Notes under the pieces: generated by a model
Told to the model about the DNA's origin: nothing
Database searches by the model: none
Seen by the model: the letters and a program-made list of their open reading frames with translations, nothing else
Part shown: piece after piece, positions 17,068 through 26,110 of the stretch
How positions within the stretch are numbered: position 1 is the stretch's first letter
How the letters are laid out: each line of letters begins with the position of its first letter
Position numbers and translations under genes: made by a program
Assembly (NCBI RefSeq): GCF_040605455.1
Contig: NZ_JBEXCV010000070.1
Coordinates: forward strand, 1-42,184
Reading direction: 5' to 3'
Origin: Embleya sp040605455
GTDB taxonomy: Bacteria; Actinomycetota; Actinomycetes; Streptomycetales; Streptomycetaceae
DNA length: 42,184 bases

Positions 17068-17541
17068 ATGAACCAAACCGGTACAGAAAACGTGTCGTGG
17101 CCGGGAGGTGACGCCGGGTCAGGAGGGGAGTCGGCGTACGACCGGGGCGCGGGGGCCGCCCCGGATACATCCGGGTCGCGGTCGGACGGGGCGGGGGAGC
17201 CCTGTTCGACCATCGATCCGGCTTCCGGTTCGGCCCCCGATACGGGTGGCGTGCGGGCGGGGGGTGATGCCGTGTCAGGTACGGCATCCGGCCCCGCGCG
17301 CCGCCCGGGGGAAGGGTCCGAGGCCGGGGTGCGCCCGCATGCGCGCCCCGGCCCGGGGCCCGGACGGCCGCGCGGTCGGCGGCCTGGTGCAAAGCTCGCC
17401 GCGGCGGCGATCGCCGCGGCGCACGCGGGTCCGCTCGGGGAAGCGGTACCCGTGGGTTCGAGCGGCCCGGCCGCGCGTGCGCGAACGGCCGTCGCGCACG
17501 CGCGCGAGTCGGGTCATTCGAAGGAGGGCGACCATGCCTGA
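17068..17541 (+). CDS. Hypothetical low-complexity protein ahead of an ABC ATPase
   Basis: A 157-residue frame from ATG 17068 that runs into the ABC ATPase gene with an 8-base overlap, ATGCCTGA. The translation is rich in Gly, Ala, Pro, Ser and Arg, with no domain, signal peptide or membrane helix; residues about 90-120 are Arg/Gly/Pro followed by an Ala-rich helix. Codon bias is weaker than in neighbouring genes. The overlap favours a real translated leader gene. The composition favours either a disordered protein or a decayed gene. I cannot assign a function. Confidence 0.4.
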   Translation: MNQTGTENVSWPGGDAGSGGESAYDRGAGAAPDTSGSRSDGAGEPCSTIDPASGSAPDTGGVRAGGDAVSGTASGPARRPGEGSEAGVRPHARPGPGPGRPRGRRPGAKLAAAAIAAAHAGPLGEAVPVGSSGPAARARTAVAHARESGHSKEGDHA

Positions 17542-18370
17542 CCCGGTGCGGCTGTACGCTTCCGGACCCGAACCGATCCCGGCCACCGCGTCCGATCAGG
17601 TCCGCCAACCCGTGCTGCGGGCTCGGGACATCCGGGTGGACTTCGCCGGCGTACGCGCCGTGGACGAGGTGTCGGTGCGCGTCGATCGCGGCGAGGTGGT
17701 CGGCGTGATCGGACGGCACGGCAGCGGCAAGACCACCCTGCTGAACGCGATCACCGGGGTCGTGCCGGCCACCGGCGACCTGTTCGTGGCCGGGCTGCCG
17801 GTCCGCCTGGGCAGCCCCGAACGCTCGCGCCGGGCCGGCCTGGTCCGAATGTTCCAGACGCCGCAGCCGGTTCGCGCGCTCTCCGGCGCGGACAACGTCG
17901 TGCTCGCCGGCTCGGACATCCGGCATCGAGGTCTGCTGGCGGCCTGGCTGTCCCGTCCGCTGATGGCGCGGGTCGAGCAGGAGCGGCAATTCGGTGCCCG
18001 GGTCGCGCCGGATCGGGCCGGCGCGCGGGGCCGTCCCGAGCGCGGCGCGGACGTACTGACCTATGGCGAACGGCGGCTGCTGGACATCGCGCGCGGGATG
18101 GTGGCGGTGCCTCGGGTGCTGATCCTGGACGAGCCGAGCGCCGGGTTGAACGCGCGCGAGACGGAAGCCTTGCTGCTGCTCCTGCGCGGTGTCGCGGCGG
18201 ACGGCGTGGGGCTGTTGGTGGTGGATCACAAGATCGACTTCGTCGACGCGTTGTGCGATCGGGTCACCGTGTTGGAATCCGGCCGCGTGGTCGCGGAGGG
18301 CACGCCGGCCGAGGTGCGACGGGACCGCCGCGCCGTGGACGCATGTTCCGGGGGAGTACGCGATGCCTGA
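17534..18370 (+). CDS. Orphan LivG-like ABC transporter ATP-binding protein
   Basis: A 278-residue ATPase from ATG 17534, seven bases after AAGGAGG. Walker A is GRHGSGKTT (60-68), where GPNGAGKTT is usual; the signature is TYGERRLLDIARGM in place of LSGGQ; Walker B is VLILDEPSAGL and the switch His lies in VVDHKID. This signature is typical of LivG-type ATPases that energise branched-chain amino-acid importers. No permease (LivH/LivM), second ATPase (LivF) or binding protein is encoded nearby, so it must borrow a permease, act in another process, or be a leftover. It overlaps by ATGCCTGA both with the gene before it and with the one after it. Confidence 0.85.
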   Translation: MPDPVRLYASGPEPIPATASDQVRQPVLRARDIRVDFAGVRAVDEVSVRVDRGEVVGVIGRHGSGKTTLLNAITGVVPATGDLFVAGLPVRLGSPERSRRAGLVRMFQTPQPVRALSGADNVVLAGSDIRHRGLLAAWLSRPLMARVEQERQFGARVAPDRAGARGRPERGADVLTYGERRLLDIARGMVAVPRVLILDEPSAGLNARETEALLLLLRGVAADGVGLLVVDHKIDFVDALCDRVTVLESGRVVAEGTPAEVRRDRRAVDACSGGVRDA

Positions 18371-18734
18371 GACCGAAATGCCACACGTCGACATCGACGA
18401 TGTTACCGAAATCGCCGGGATCGGCAGGATCCCGGAGCAGCGAACGGGCACACCGGACCCGCTGGAGGGCGCCCGGACCGACGATGTGCCCGAGACCGCC
18501 GGAATCGGTGCGTTCCCGGAGCGGCGAGCCGGCACACCGGACCCGCTCGAAGGCCCCCGGTCCGCGGTCGACGGCCTGCCCGGCGACCTCGGCGCCCTGC
18601 CGTACGAACCCGACGCCCCGCGCACCCAGACCCGGCTCGTGGCCGCGGTCGGCGCGAAGCCGGGCGGGCGCGAGCCGCGTGCCGCGCACGGGATCACCCG
18701 CGCGCGGCGCTGGATCCGGCTGCGCCGGTCGTAG
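18363..18734 (+). CDS. Hypothetical protein with 28-residue tandem repeat
   Basis: A 123-residue protein from ATG 18363, behind GGGGGAG and overlapping the ABC ATPase stop by 8 bases. Two consecutive copies of a 28-residue unit (start EIAGIGRIPEQR and ETAGIGAFPERR, each followed by TPDPLEG) occupy about residues 16-67; the DNA copies are 84 bases apart. The acidic N-terminal half is followed by a basic tail ending TRARRWIRLRRS. GC3 is high, supporting coding. There is no membrane helix, so it is not a permease remnant. I do not recognise the family; the tight coupling suggests it works with the ATPase. Confidence 0.6.
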   Translation: MPETEMPHVDIDDVTEIAGIGRIPEQRTGTPDPLEGARTDDVPETAGIGAFPERRAGTPDPLEGPRSAVDGLPGDLGALPYEPDAPRTQTRLVAAVGAKPGGREPRAAHGITRARRWIRLRRS

Positions 18735-18739
18735 ACCGC

Positions 18740-19090
18740 CTACAGCCCCGGCGCACCCGGCGGGTACTTGACCGCGTTCTTGACCATCTTGTCCCGCAGC
18801 GCCTGCGCCGGGTCGATGCCGAGCCGGTCCGCGAGCCCGAGCAGGTAGGCCAGCACGTCCGCGATCTCCTCCCGGACGTGCTCGCCGCGCTCGGGGTCCG
18901 ACATCACGTCGGCGGCTTGCTCCGGGGTCAGCCACTGGAAGATCTCCACCAGTTCCGCCGCCTCCACGCTCAGCGCCATCACGAGGTTCTTCGGCGTGTG
19001 GTAGGGCTGCCAGCGCCGCTCGGCGGAGAACGCGACAAGCGCGGCGGTCAGGTCGGCGAGGTCGGAACGGGCCGGGGGAGTGGTGTCCAT
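18740..19090 (-). CDS. MazG-like nucleotide pyrophosphohydrolase
   Basis: A 116-residue all-alpha NTP pyrophosphatase from ATG 19090. The Mg-binding EExxE...ExxD arrangement appears as VEAAELVEIFQW and, after about 25 residues, REEIADVLAYLLGLAD. Size and the YHTPKNLVMALSVEAAEL lead-in fit the MazG-like/RS21-C6 group, which hydrolyses dCTP and modified nucleotides to the monophosphate and so cleans the nucleotide pool. It ends DKMVKNAVKYP, the conserved KNxxKYP tail. It converges with the repeat protein gene with five bases between the stops. Confidence 0.93.
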   Translation of the reverse strand: MDTTPPARSDLADLTAALVAFSAERRWQPYHTPKNLVMALSVEAAELVEIFQWLTPEQAADVMSDPERGEHVREEIADVLAYLLGLADRLGIDPAQALRDKMVKNAVKYPPGAPGL

Positions 19091-19220
19091 GCCCCATGCC
19101 TACCGCATCCGACGCGCCCTCGGCGCACCGGCCGTGTCACCCCGACGGGGGAGAATGACCCAGGGCGCGTCCGGTCGATCCGGCGGGCCCGAACGCCGTC
19201 GTCCGCTCTGGAAGGTTCGC

Positions 19221-20012
19221 ATGAGGGTCGCCACCTGGAACATCAACTCGATCGGGGCCCGGCTGCCCAAGCTGCTTGAGTGGCTGGAGCGGGCCGCGCC
19301 CGACGTGGTGTGCCTGCAGGAGCTCAAGTCCACGCCCGAGGCATACCCGACCAAGGAGCTTCAGGAGATCGGCTACGAGTCGGCCGTCAACGCCGGCGGG
19401 CGCTGGAACGGCGTCGCGGTGCTGTCCAAGGTCGGCCTGGCGGACGTCACCCTCGGCCTGGAGGCGGGTCCGGGCTTCCCGGAGGTCGACAGCCCGCACG
19501 AGGCCCGGGCGATCTCGGCGACCTGCGGCGGCGTGCGCGTGTGGTCGGTTTACGTGCCCAACGGCCGCGAGGTGGACAACCCGCACTACGCCTACAAGTT
19601 GGAGTGGCTGGCCGCGCTGCGCGCCGCGGTCGCCGCGGACGCCGCGGGTCCGCGACCGTTCGCGGTGCTCGGCGACTTCAACGTCGCGCCCACCGACCGC
19701 GACGTCTGGGATATCTCGCGGTTCGGCGAGAACTCCACGCACGTGACACAGGCCGAGCGGGACGCGGTCGCCGCCCTGGAGACCGTGGGGCTGCGCGAGG
19801 TGATGCCCCGGGCGCTCAAGTACGACGTCCCGTTCACCTACTGGGACTACCGCGAACTGGGCTTCCCGAAGAACAAGGGCATGCGGATCGACCTGGTCTA
19901 CGGCAACGCGCCGTTCGCGGCGGCGGTCACCGACGCGTACGTCGACCGCGAGGCCCGCAAGGGCAAGGGCACCAGCGACCACGCCCCGGTCGTGGTGGAC
20001 CTGGACGCGTAG
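19221..20012 (+). CDS. xthA: Exodeoxyribonuclease III
   Basis: A 263-residue AP endonuclease/3'-5' exonuclease of the Xth family, from ATG 19221 after GGAAGG. It repairs abasic sites in DNA. Motifs in order: RVATWNINSI, CLQELK with the metal-binding Glu, WSVYVPNG with the active Tyr, LGDFNVAP with Asp and Asn, KNKGMRIDLVYGN, and the final SDHAPV with the Asp-His pair. Length matches the family. It is monocistronic, ending at a strong hairpin shared with the convergent DUF5925 ATPase gene. Confidence 0.95.
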   Translation: MRVATWNINSIGARLPKLLEWLERAAPDVVCLQELKSTPEAYPTKELQEIGYESAVNAGGRWNGVAVLSKVGLADVTLGLEAGPGFPEVDSPHEARAISATCGGVRVWSVYVPNGREVDNPHYAYKLEWLAALRAAVAADAAGPRPFAVLGDFNVAPTDRDVWDISRFGENSTHVTQAERDAVAALETVGLREVMPRALKYDVPFTYWDYRELGFPKNKGMRIDLVYGNAPFAAAVTDAYVDREARKGKGTSDHAPVVVDLDA

Positions 20013-20030
20013 CGCCCGGGCCACACCCCG

Positions 20031-20063
20031 CTCTCGGAGCCGACGGCTCGTCGACTCCGAGAG
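20031..20063. terminator. Bidirectional terminator between xthA and the AAA ATPase
   Basis: CTCTCGGAG (20031-20039) pairs with CTCCGAGAG (20055-20063). After one C/A mismatch the stem continues with CGACG/CGTCG around a 3-base loop. This long hairpin between convergent genes should stop transcription from both directions. Confidence 0.75.
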
Positions 20064-20172
20064 GGGGCGGGCGCGCTTCGCCTCCGAGACCGAGCGCCTT
20101 GGGATCGGGCGCCGCGAGCGCGTGCCTTCGACATCGGGGCGCCGAGGGCCGGATGCGCCGAGACCGGGCGCG

Positions 20173-21336
<1,164 letters not shown>

Positions 21337-21872
21337 GATTTCGATGATCCGGTGCCCCGGGCCGTCCGTACAGGGGTTTTCGGGTAGCGGTTTCCCGGCC
21401 GGACCGGTGCCGGCCGGTGACATGCGGTGACCGTTCCAGGTCACCGCACCGGGGCTGGTGCTCCCGGGCGGGCGCTCCGGTACGACCGGGTTCGAGGACC
21501 CTCAGGGCGGCTCCCGCATCGCGGGGCCGCCCTCGTTCGGTGAACGGGGGATCGCGTGATGACCGGTTCCGACCGGTGGGGACCTTGGCTTCGCCGTATC
21601 GACCCGGGATGGGCGCGCACGGGTTGCCCCACCTCATGCCCGGCCGGCGTCCTCGGGGGACGCCGGCCGTCCCGCAACAACGCGCGGGGCGAACGCGATC
21701 CGGGTGCGCGAATCCGCACCCGGCGCGTGCCCCGGGCCGATCAACACGAGGACGGGCACCAAGAGCTACCCGGGTCGTGCCGAACGTCGAGCGGGCCCTG
21801 CGTGAACCAGCGCGCGGGGCCTGCTTGCGTGGGGCGGGGCCGGGTGGGCCGGCCGCCCGTCTTCCCGCTCGC
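21337..21872. other. Gene-free stretch between two leftward genes
   Basis: About 535 bases without a supported gene. Frames here translate to Arg/Pro/Gly-rich strings and lack ribosome sites. It presumably holds the promoter of the DUF5925 ATPase gene and the 3' end of the GntR transcript. No clear palindrome or consensus promoter is visible. Confidence 0.4.
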
Positions 21873-22241
21873 CTAGCCGTCGTAGACCGCGTCGAAGGCG
21901 GCGAGCACGGTGGTGATCGCCTCGTCGCGGGTCAGCCCGAGGCGATGTGCGCGGTGCGCGTATTCGAGGGCTGCCTCGCTCGCGGCCCGCTGTGCCGTGT
22001 CGCCGACGGCGGCGACGAAGCTCCCGGATCGGCCCCGGGTCTCGATCACGCCGTCCGCCTCCAGCTCGCGGTAGGCGCGGGCGACGGTGTTGGGCGCGAG
22101 GCCGAGCTCGCCGGCCAGACCGCGCACGGTGGGCAGTCGGGTGCCGGCGGGCAGCGCGCCGGCCCGGGCCTGATCGGCCAGCTGGGCCCGGATCTGCTCG
22201 AACGGCGCGACGGCGGAGGCCGGGTCGATGGTGATCACCAT
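21873..22241 (-). CDS. GntR-family regulator, YtrA subfamily
   Basis: A 122-residue repressor from GTG/ATG at 22241. The winged helix is clear: PFEQIRAQLADQARAGALPAG, then LPTVRGLAGELGLAPNTVARAYRELE and GVIETRGRSGSFV. Instead of a large ligand domain it has only about 40 residues of helices for dimer formation (AALEYAHRAHRLGLTRDEAI), the definition of the YtrA subfamily. Such regulators typically control neighbouring ABC transporters, but none adjoins it here. It is divergent from the Crp/Fnr gene, with 164 bases between their starts. Confidence 0.9.
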   Translation of the reverse strand: MVITIDPASAVAPFEQIRAQLADQARAGALPAGTRLPTVRGLAGELGLAPNTVARAYRELEADGVIETRGRSGSFVAAVGDTAQRAASEAALEYAHRAHRLGLTRDEAITTVLAAFDAVYDG

Positions 22242-22405
22242 GCCCGCGAGCCTAATGCCGGGGGTGCCCGCGGCTCCGGTTTCCGGAGGGTCGTCCGGGC
22301 CGAGGGGGGAGTGCCCGCCGCGTTACGGCCTCGGATCCGGGAATCGCCGGACGGGCCGGACCCGCTCCGACAGGGTGGGAGGACGGCGGCGAACGGGGGC
22401 TTGGC

Positions 22406-23092
22406 GTGGCGGCGCAGACATACCAGGAACGGCTGGGCGCGGCGGAGGCGGCCGAGTGGCGGCGGATCGGCCGGGTCCGGCGGTACACGGACGGCGACCG
22501 GCTGATGCGAGAGGGCGAACCGGCCACCGAGGCGCTGTTCTTGGCGGCCGGCCGGGTCAAGGTGGTCAGCACCGCGGAGGACGGTCGGGAGGTGGTGCTC
22601 GCCTATCGCCAACCCGGCGAGGTGTTCGGCGAGATCGCCGCGCTGGATCGGGGTCCGCACTCGGCCACGGTGATTGCGATCGGCGACGTGTCGGCGTGGT
22701 CGTTGACCACGGATCAGTTTCTGCTCTTCCTCGACCGGCAGCCCAGGGTGGCGATCAGCCTGCTGATGGTGATGACCCGTCGGCTGCGTCAGGCCGACGC
22801 ACAGCGACTGAACTACCGGGCCAGGAATGTGCTGGAGCGGATGGCCGAGCGCCTGCTCACGCTCTGTGAGCAGTGCGGCGAGGAGGTCGGCGACGGTCGC
22901 CGTCGGGTGGCGATCCGGGTCACCATGCCCGAACTCGGGGCTTCGGTCGCGGCCGGCCGCGAGTCGGCGGTCAAGGCCTTCGCCCGGCTGCGCGAGATGG
23001 GCGCGGTCTCCGTCGACCCAGCACGCCGATTCGTCATCGAAGATGCCGAATTGTTGGCCCGGCTCGCGGCGGGTCGGGCCGGCGAATCCTGA
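22406..23092 (+). CDS. Crp/Fnr-family cyclic-nucleotide-type regulator
   Basis: A 228-residue protein from GTG 22406. Residues about 15-125 form the cyclic-nucleotide-binding beta-roll, with the phosphate cassette FGEIAALDRGPHSATV. In typical members this reads RSAT with an Arg contacting the cyclic phosphate; here a His takes that place, so the ligand or its affinity may differ. A long dimerisation helix (RLRQADAQRLNYRARNVLER) leads to the winged helix, whose recognition part is SVAAGRESAVKAFARLREMG. It lies 95 bases upstream of a nucleotidyl-cyclase-like gene and may either regulate that operon or respond to its product. Confidence 0.9.
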   Translation: MAAQTYQERLGAAEAAEWRRIGRVRRYTDGDRLMREGEPATEALFLAAGRVKVVSTAEDGREVVLAYRQPGEVFGEIAALDRGPHSATVIAIGDVSAWSLTTDQFLLFLDRQPRVAISLLMVMTRRLRQADAQRLNYRARNVLERMAERLLTLCEQCGEEVGDGRRRVAIRVTMPELGASVAAGRESAVKAFARLREMGAVSVDPARRFVIEDAELLARLAAGRAGES

Positions 23093-23114
23093 GTGGAGGG
23101 TAAAAGTACGCGGC

Positions 23115-23134
23115 GCCGCACCCGGGGCTGCGGC
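23115..23134 (+). terminator. Short hairpin between Crp/Fnr and cyclase-like genes
   Basis: GCCGCA (23115-23120) pairs with TGCGGC (23129-23134) around CCCGGGGC. It may partially end the crp-like transcript or act as an attenuator. It suggests the following three genes may have their own promoter. Confidence 0.4.
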
Positions 23135-23187
23135 ACGGTGGACCCGTCGAACCCAGCGTGGTCACACGCTCACCGAAGGGGGAATCC

Positions 23188-24018
23188 GTGTCCGATATGC
23201 CGTCGATCCGGGCGTTGTTCGCCGTGGACGCCGAGAAGTTCACACACAACCGGGATGTGCTGCTGCCCAAGGTTCGCGAGGCCATCGGCGCGGTGGTCCC
23301 GGAGGCGTTCGCGCAGGCCGGTCTGGACTGGGACAAGCAGGTGGCCCACGTCGACGATACGGGCGACGGGCTGATCCTGACGATGACCGACGACCGTACG
23401 CACCAACTGGTCGACGCCGTCTACTGGTTGGACCGTCGACTGCGTACCCGGGCACGCCTGCACGAGGGCCCGCCGCTGCGGATGCGAGCCGCCGTGCACG
23501 TGGGCCCGATCCACGTGTCCGACGGTTCGGGGGCGGCCAAGAACGAGCTGTGTCGGCTTCTCGACGACGCGTTCGTGCGCGCCGCGCTGCGGGCCACCAA
23601 GGGCCATGTGGCCGCGATCGTCTCGGACACCGTGTACCGCACCGCCGTGTTGGGCGGGTATACGGAGGCGGTCGACCCGGCGTGGTTCCGCCGGGTCGAG
23701 TCGCACGTCAAGGACACCCGGCAACTCGCGTGGGTGCACGCGCCCGCGAATGATCTGCCGCCGACCCTGGACCCGGCGCCGCCGGCCGAGCCCGACCGAC
23801 CGGGCCCGGCGGGCGACCCCGCACGACGTGCGCCGACCTCGGCGCGCCCGGAACCCGCGGCGGGCGGGCAGCAGTTCCACATCGGTGGCAACCTGCACGG
23901 AAACAACCTCGTCGGCGGCACCAACCACGGGGACATGAACTTCGGCACCGACGGCCGGGCCCACTACCGGGACCCGGACGACGAGCCGCGCTTCGGTGGT
24001 CCGGTCCGGGGCGCCTGA
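23188..24018 (+). CDS. Class III nucleotidyl-cyclase-like protein with C-terminal amyloid-signalling-like motif
   Basis: A 276-residue protein from GTG 23188, five bases after AAGGGGG. Residues 8 to about 195 resemble a cyclase homology domain. FAVDAEKFT (11-19) supplies the first metal Asp14 where classical enzymes read FADIVGFT. DDTGDG (56-61) holds the second metal Asp60, RMRAAVHVGPIH is the central strand, and NELCR (119-123) gives the transition-state Asn-x3-Arg. The Lys of the usual KxxGD, which reads the purine, appears to be Asp56. A Pro/Ala linker (about 197-226) ends in the motif QQFHIGG...GNNLVGGTNHGDMN (228-251). A very similar motif opens the next protein. The next gene starts one base after the stop. 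It may make a cyclic nucleotide; the substrate is unknown. Confidence 0.75.
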   Translation: MSDMPSIRALFAVDAEKFTHNRDVLLPKVREAIGAVVPEAFAQAGLDWDKQVAHVDDTGDGLILTMTDDRTHQLVDAVYWLDRRLRTRARLHEGPPLRMRAAVHVGPIHVSDGSGAAKNELCRLLDDAFVRAALRATKGHVAAIVSDTVYRTAVLGGYTEAVDPAWFRRVESHVKDTRQLAWVHAPANDLPPTLDPAPPAEPDRPGPAGDPARRAPTSARPEPAAGGQQFHIGGNLHGNNLVGGTNHGDMNFGTDGRAHYRDPDDEPRFGGPVRGA

Positions 24019-24019
24019 G

Positions 24020-26110
24020 ATGACCGTCTCCGACGAGCGGCCGCTCGACCCGGTCGCCTCGGCCGACGCCCGCCCGGCGCGCGAGGACGCCGACGAAGTC
24101 CCGGGGGCCGGGCGGTCGCTCGACCCGGAACAGGTTGACGAGGCCTGGCCGGAAGCGGAGTTCGCGTTGCTGGACGCGGCCACGACGGTGATCGTCAACT
24201 TCAACGGCACGACGGGGAACCACGTCTTCGGTTCGCGGATGTTCGGGGACATGAGCGCCGCGAATGGTTCCGGCACCGCGGGCCGGCCGCGGCAGGCGCG
24301 GGAGGGCCCGATCTGGAAGGAGGAGAGCGATCTCGTCTGCCGTACGTTCGTGCCGCCCAAGGGATACCTGCGGGCGCGCAGCATGATGGCGCGGCATCTG
24401 ATCCTGCTGACCGGCGAGGCGGAGTCGGGAAAACGCACGCTGGCCCTACATCTGATGCAGGATCAGTACGTCGAGAAGGTGGTCGCGCTCGACCCCGAAG
24501 AGGACCTGATGACCCGCCGGATCCAGCGCGGCCGGGGGTATGTGATCGACTCCGCCGCCGCGGATCTGCTGGCCGGCTACGCCCGCAACGACCTGGAGAT
24601 GTTGCGCCGACGCCTGGTCGAGCGCGAGAGCGTGCTGGTCGTGACGGCGGTCGCCACCGCGCCGGTGCTCGCGCTCTGGGCGCCCTGGCACGTGCCGTGC
24701 GAACGGCCCGACCCACTCCAGGTGTTGCACAGCCACCTCGCCTACCACCTGGGTCGGGACTGGGAGCGCCGGCATCTGGACCTGGTGGACGAGGACATCG
24801 CCGAACTGGTGCGTGCCGACGGCGGCCGGCCGGACCGGGCCGCGACCATCGCCGGCGACCTGGCCGACCTGGCCGACGGCAGGTTCACCAGGACCGAGGT
24901 GCTGAACGCGCTGCGCGATCGCGATCACGCCGCCGTGGACGGCTGGCTGCGGGCCAATTCCGGGCGAGCGGACTGGGCGCTGATGATCGCGGCGGCGGTC
25001 TTCGAGGGACAGGATTACGGCATCGTCACCGAGCGGGCGGCGGCGCTGCGCGAGACGTTGGCCGAGCATCTGCCGATCGCGGACGGAGAGCCGGCCGACG
25101 GTTGGCCACCCCGGGCGCGAGCGGCCCGGCTGGAGTTGATCAACGCGACCGCGGTCGCCGCCGACGCGACCCGAGGCGGTGCCCGCTACCGGCTCGACGT
25201 GGTCGGCTTCAACCGGCCGCGCTGGGCGGCGTCGGTGCGGGCACACGTTTGGGACGTGTATCCGGACCTGCGTGATCCGCTCGTGGACTGGTTGGCCGCG
25301 ACCCCGAGGTACCCGCTGGACGTCTACCGGGTCGCGGCCCGGGCCGCCGGCGACTTCATCGCCACCGGTCGCGGGCACCGGCCGTTGGCGCCGGTGCTGC
25401 GCTGGGCCCGGGAGGACGACACCAAGCGGGCGATGGTGGTGCCGGCGTTGAAGGCTGCGGCGCAGGACGCGGTCGTGGCCACCCAGGTGCGGCATCTGCT
25501 GGCGAGTTGGAGTCGGGACACCACCCGCTCGGGGCTGCGGCTGATGGCGGCTCGGGCGTACCCGGGCCTGGCGTCGGTGTATCCCGGTCGCACGTTGACC
25601 GACCTGCTCCGCCTCGCCCGGACCGGGGATCGTCCGGTGGCGACGGCGGCCCGGGAGGGCATCGCGGCACTGTGCCGGGACGGCATGCGCGCGGAGTCGG
25701 TGCTGGAGCGGGTGGAGGACTGGGAGGAGGCGGCGGCCGCGGCCGAGGTCGCGGCCGCGCTGGTCGGCGAGGACGCCGGTGGCGAACTGCTGACGGGCGA
25801 GCGCTTCCTCGCCGTGATCCGGCTCGCGGTCGGGGATCGGGACGGGTACGCCGTGGTGGCTCGGATGTTCACCACGCTGCTCGGCAGCGTCCGTGGTGAC
25901 CGGGAGCGCGCCGCGGCTCTGCGGGAGACCTTCGCGCTGCTGTTTCTCCCCGGACGCGGCTACGGCCTGGAACGCCTCGCGTACGACCTGACCCGGCTGG
26001 CCTACGAGGGCCTGCCCAACGGCGACGTGATCGACATCGCGGTGCTCGAGCCCGCCATCAACGCGTTCGAGGAGCCGCCGGTTCGAACGAACGGGGGAGC
26101 AAACGCATGA
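24020..26110 (+). CDS. P-loop NTPase with N-terminal amyloid-like motif and helical-repeat C-terminus
   Basis: A 696-residue protein from ATG 24020, one base after the previous stop. An acidic leader (1-50) precedes TTVIVNFNGTTGNHVFGSRM and FGDM (55-78), which mirrors the end of the cyclase-like protein. Then comes RTFVPPKGYLRARSM and the P-loop LLTGEAESGKRTLAL (Walker A 132-140, Lys138), in which Arg follows the Lys instead of Ser/Thr. VLVVTAVATAP is a likely Walker-B/sensor strand. From about 250 onward the sequence is almost entirely alpha-helical and rich in Leu, Ala and Arg, as in HEAT/TPR-like solenoids. This layout fits a STAND/NLR-type sensor NTPase. No transmembrane segment. It overlaps the next gene by ATGA. 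Confidence 0.72.
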   Translation: MTVSDERPLDPVASADARPAREDADEVPGAGRSLDPEQVDEAWPEAEFALLDAATTVIVNFNGTTGNHVFGSRMFGDMSAANGSGTAGRPRQAREGPIWKEESDLVCRTFVPPKGYLRARSMMARHLILLTGEAESGKRTLALHLMQDQYVEKVVALDPEEDLMTRRIQRGRGYVIDSAAADLLAGYARNDLEMLRRRLVERESVLVVTAVATAPVLALWAPWHVPCERPDPLQVLHSHLAYHLGRDWERRHLDLVDEDIAELVRADGGRPDRAATIAGDLADLADGRFTRTEVLNALRDRDHAAVDGWLRANSGRADWALMIAAAVFEGQDYGIVTERAAALRETLAEHLPIADGEPADGWPPRARAARLELINATAVAADATRGGARYRLDVVGFNRPRWAASVRAHVWDVYPDLRDPLVDWLAATPRYPLDVYRVAARAAGDFIATGRGHRPLAPVLRWAREDDTKRAMVVPALKAAAQDAVVATQVRHLLASWSRDTTRSGLRLMAARAYPGLASVYPGRTLTDLLRLARTGDRPVATAAREGIAALCRDGMRAESVLERVEDWEEAAAAAEVAAALVGEDAGGELLTGERFLAVIRLAVGDRDGYAVVARMFTTLLGSVRGDRERAAALRETFALLFLPGRGYGLERLAYDLTRLAYEGLPNGDVIDIAVLEPAINAFEEPPVRTNGGANA

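Noticed and set aside
16524..17071. Short rightward and leftward frames as a target gene of the TetR operator
   Set aside because: Translations are Arg/Pro strings with no codon bias and no ribosome site.
17068..18734. A complete branched-chain amino-acid importer operon
   Set aside because: Only one ATPase is present. The flanking small proteins lack membrane helices and cannot be permeases.
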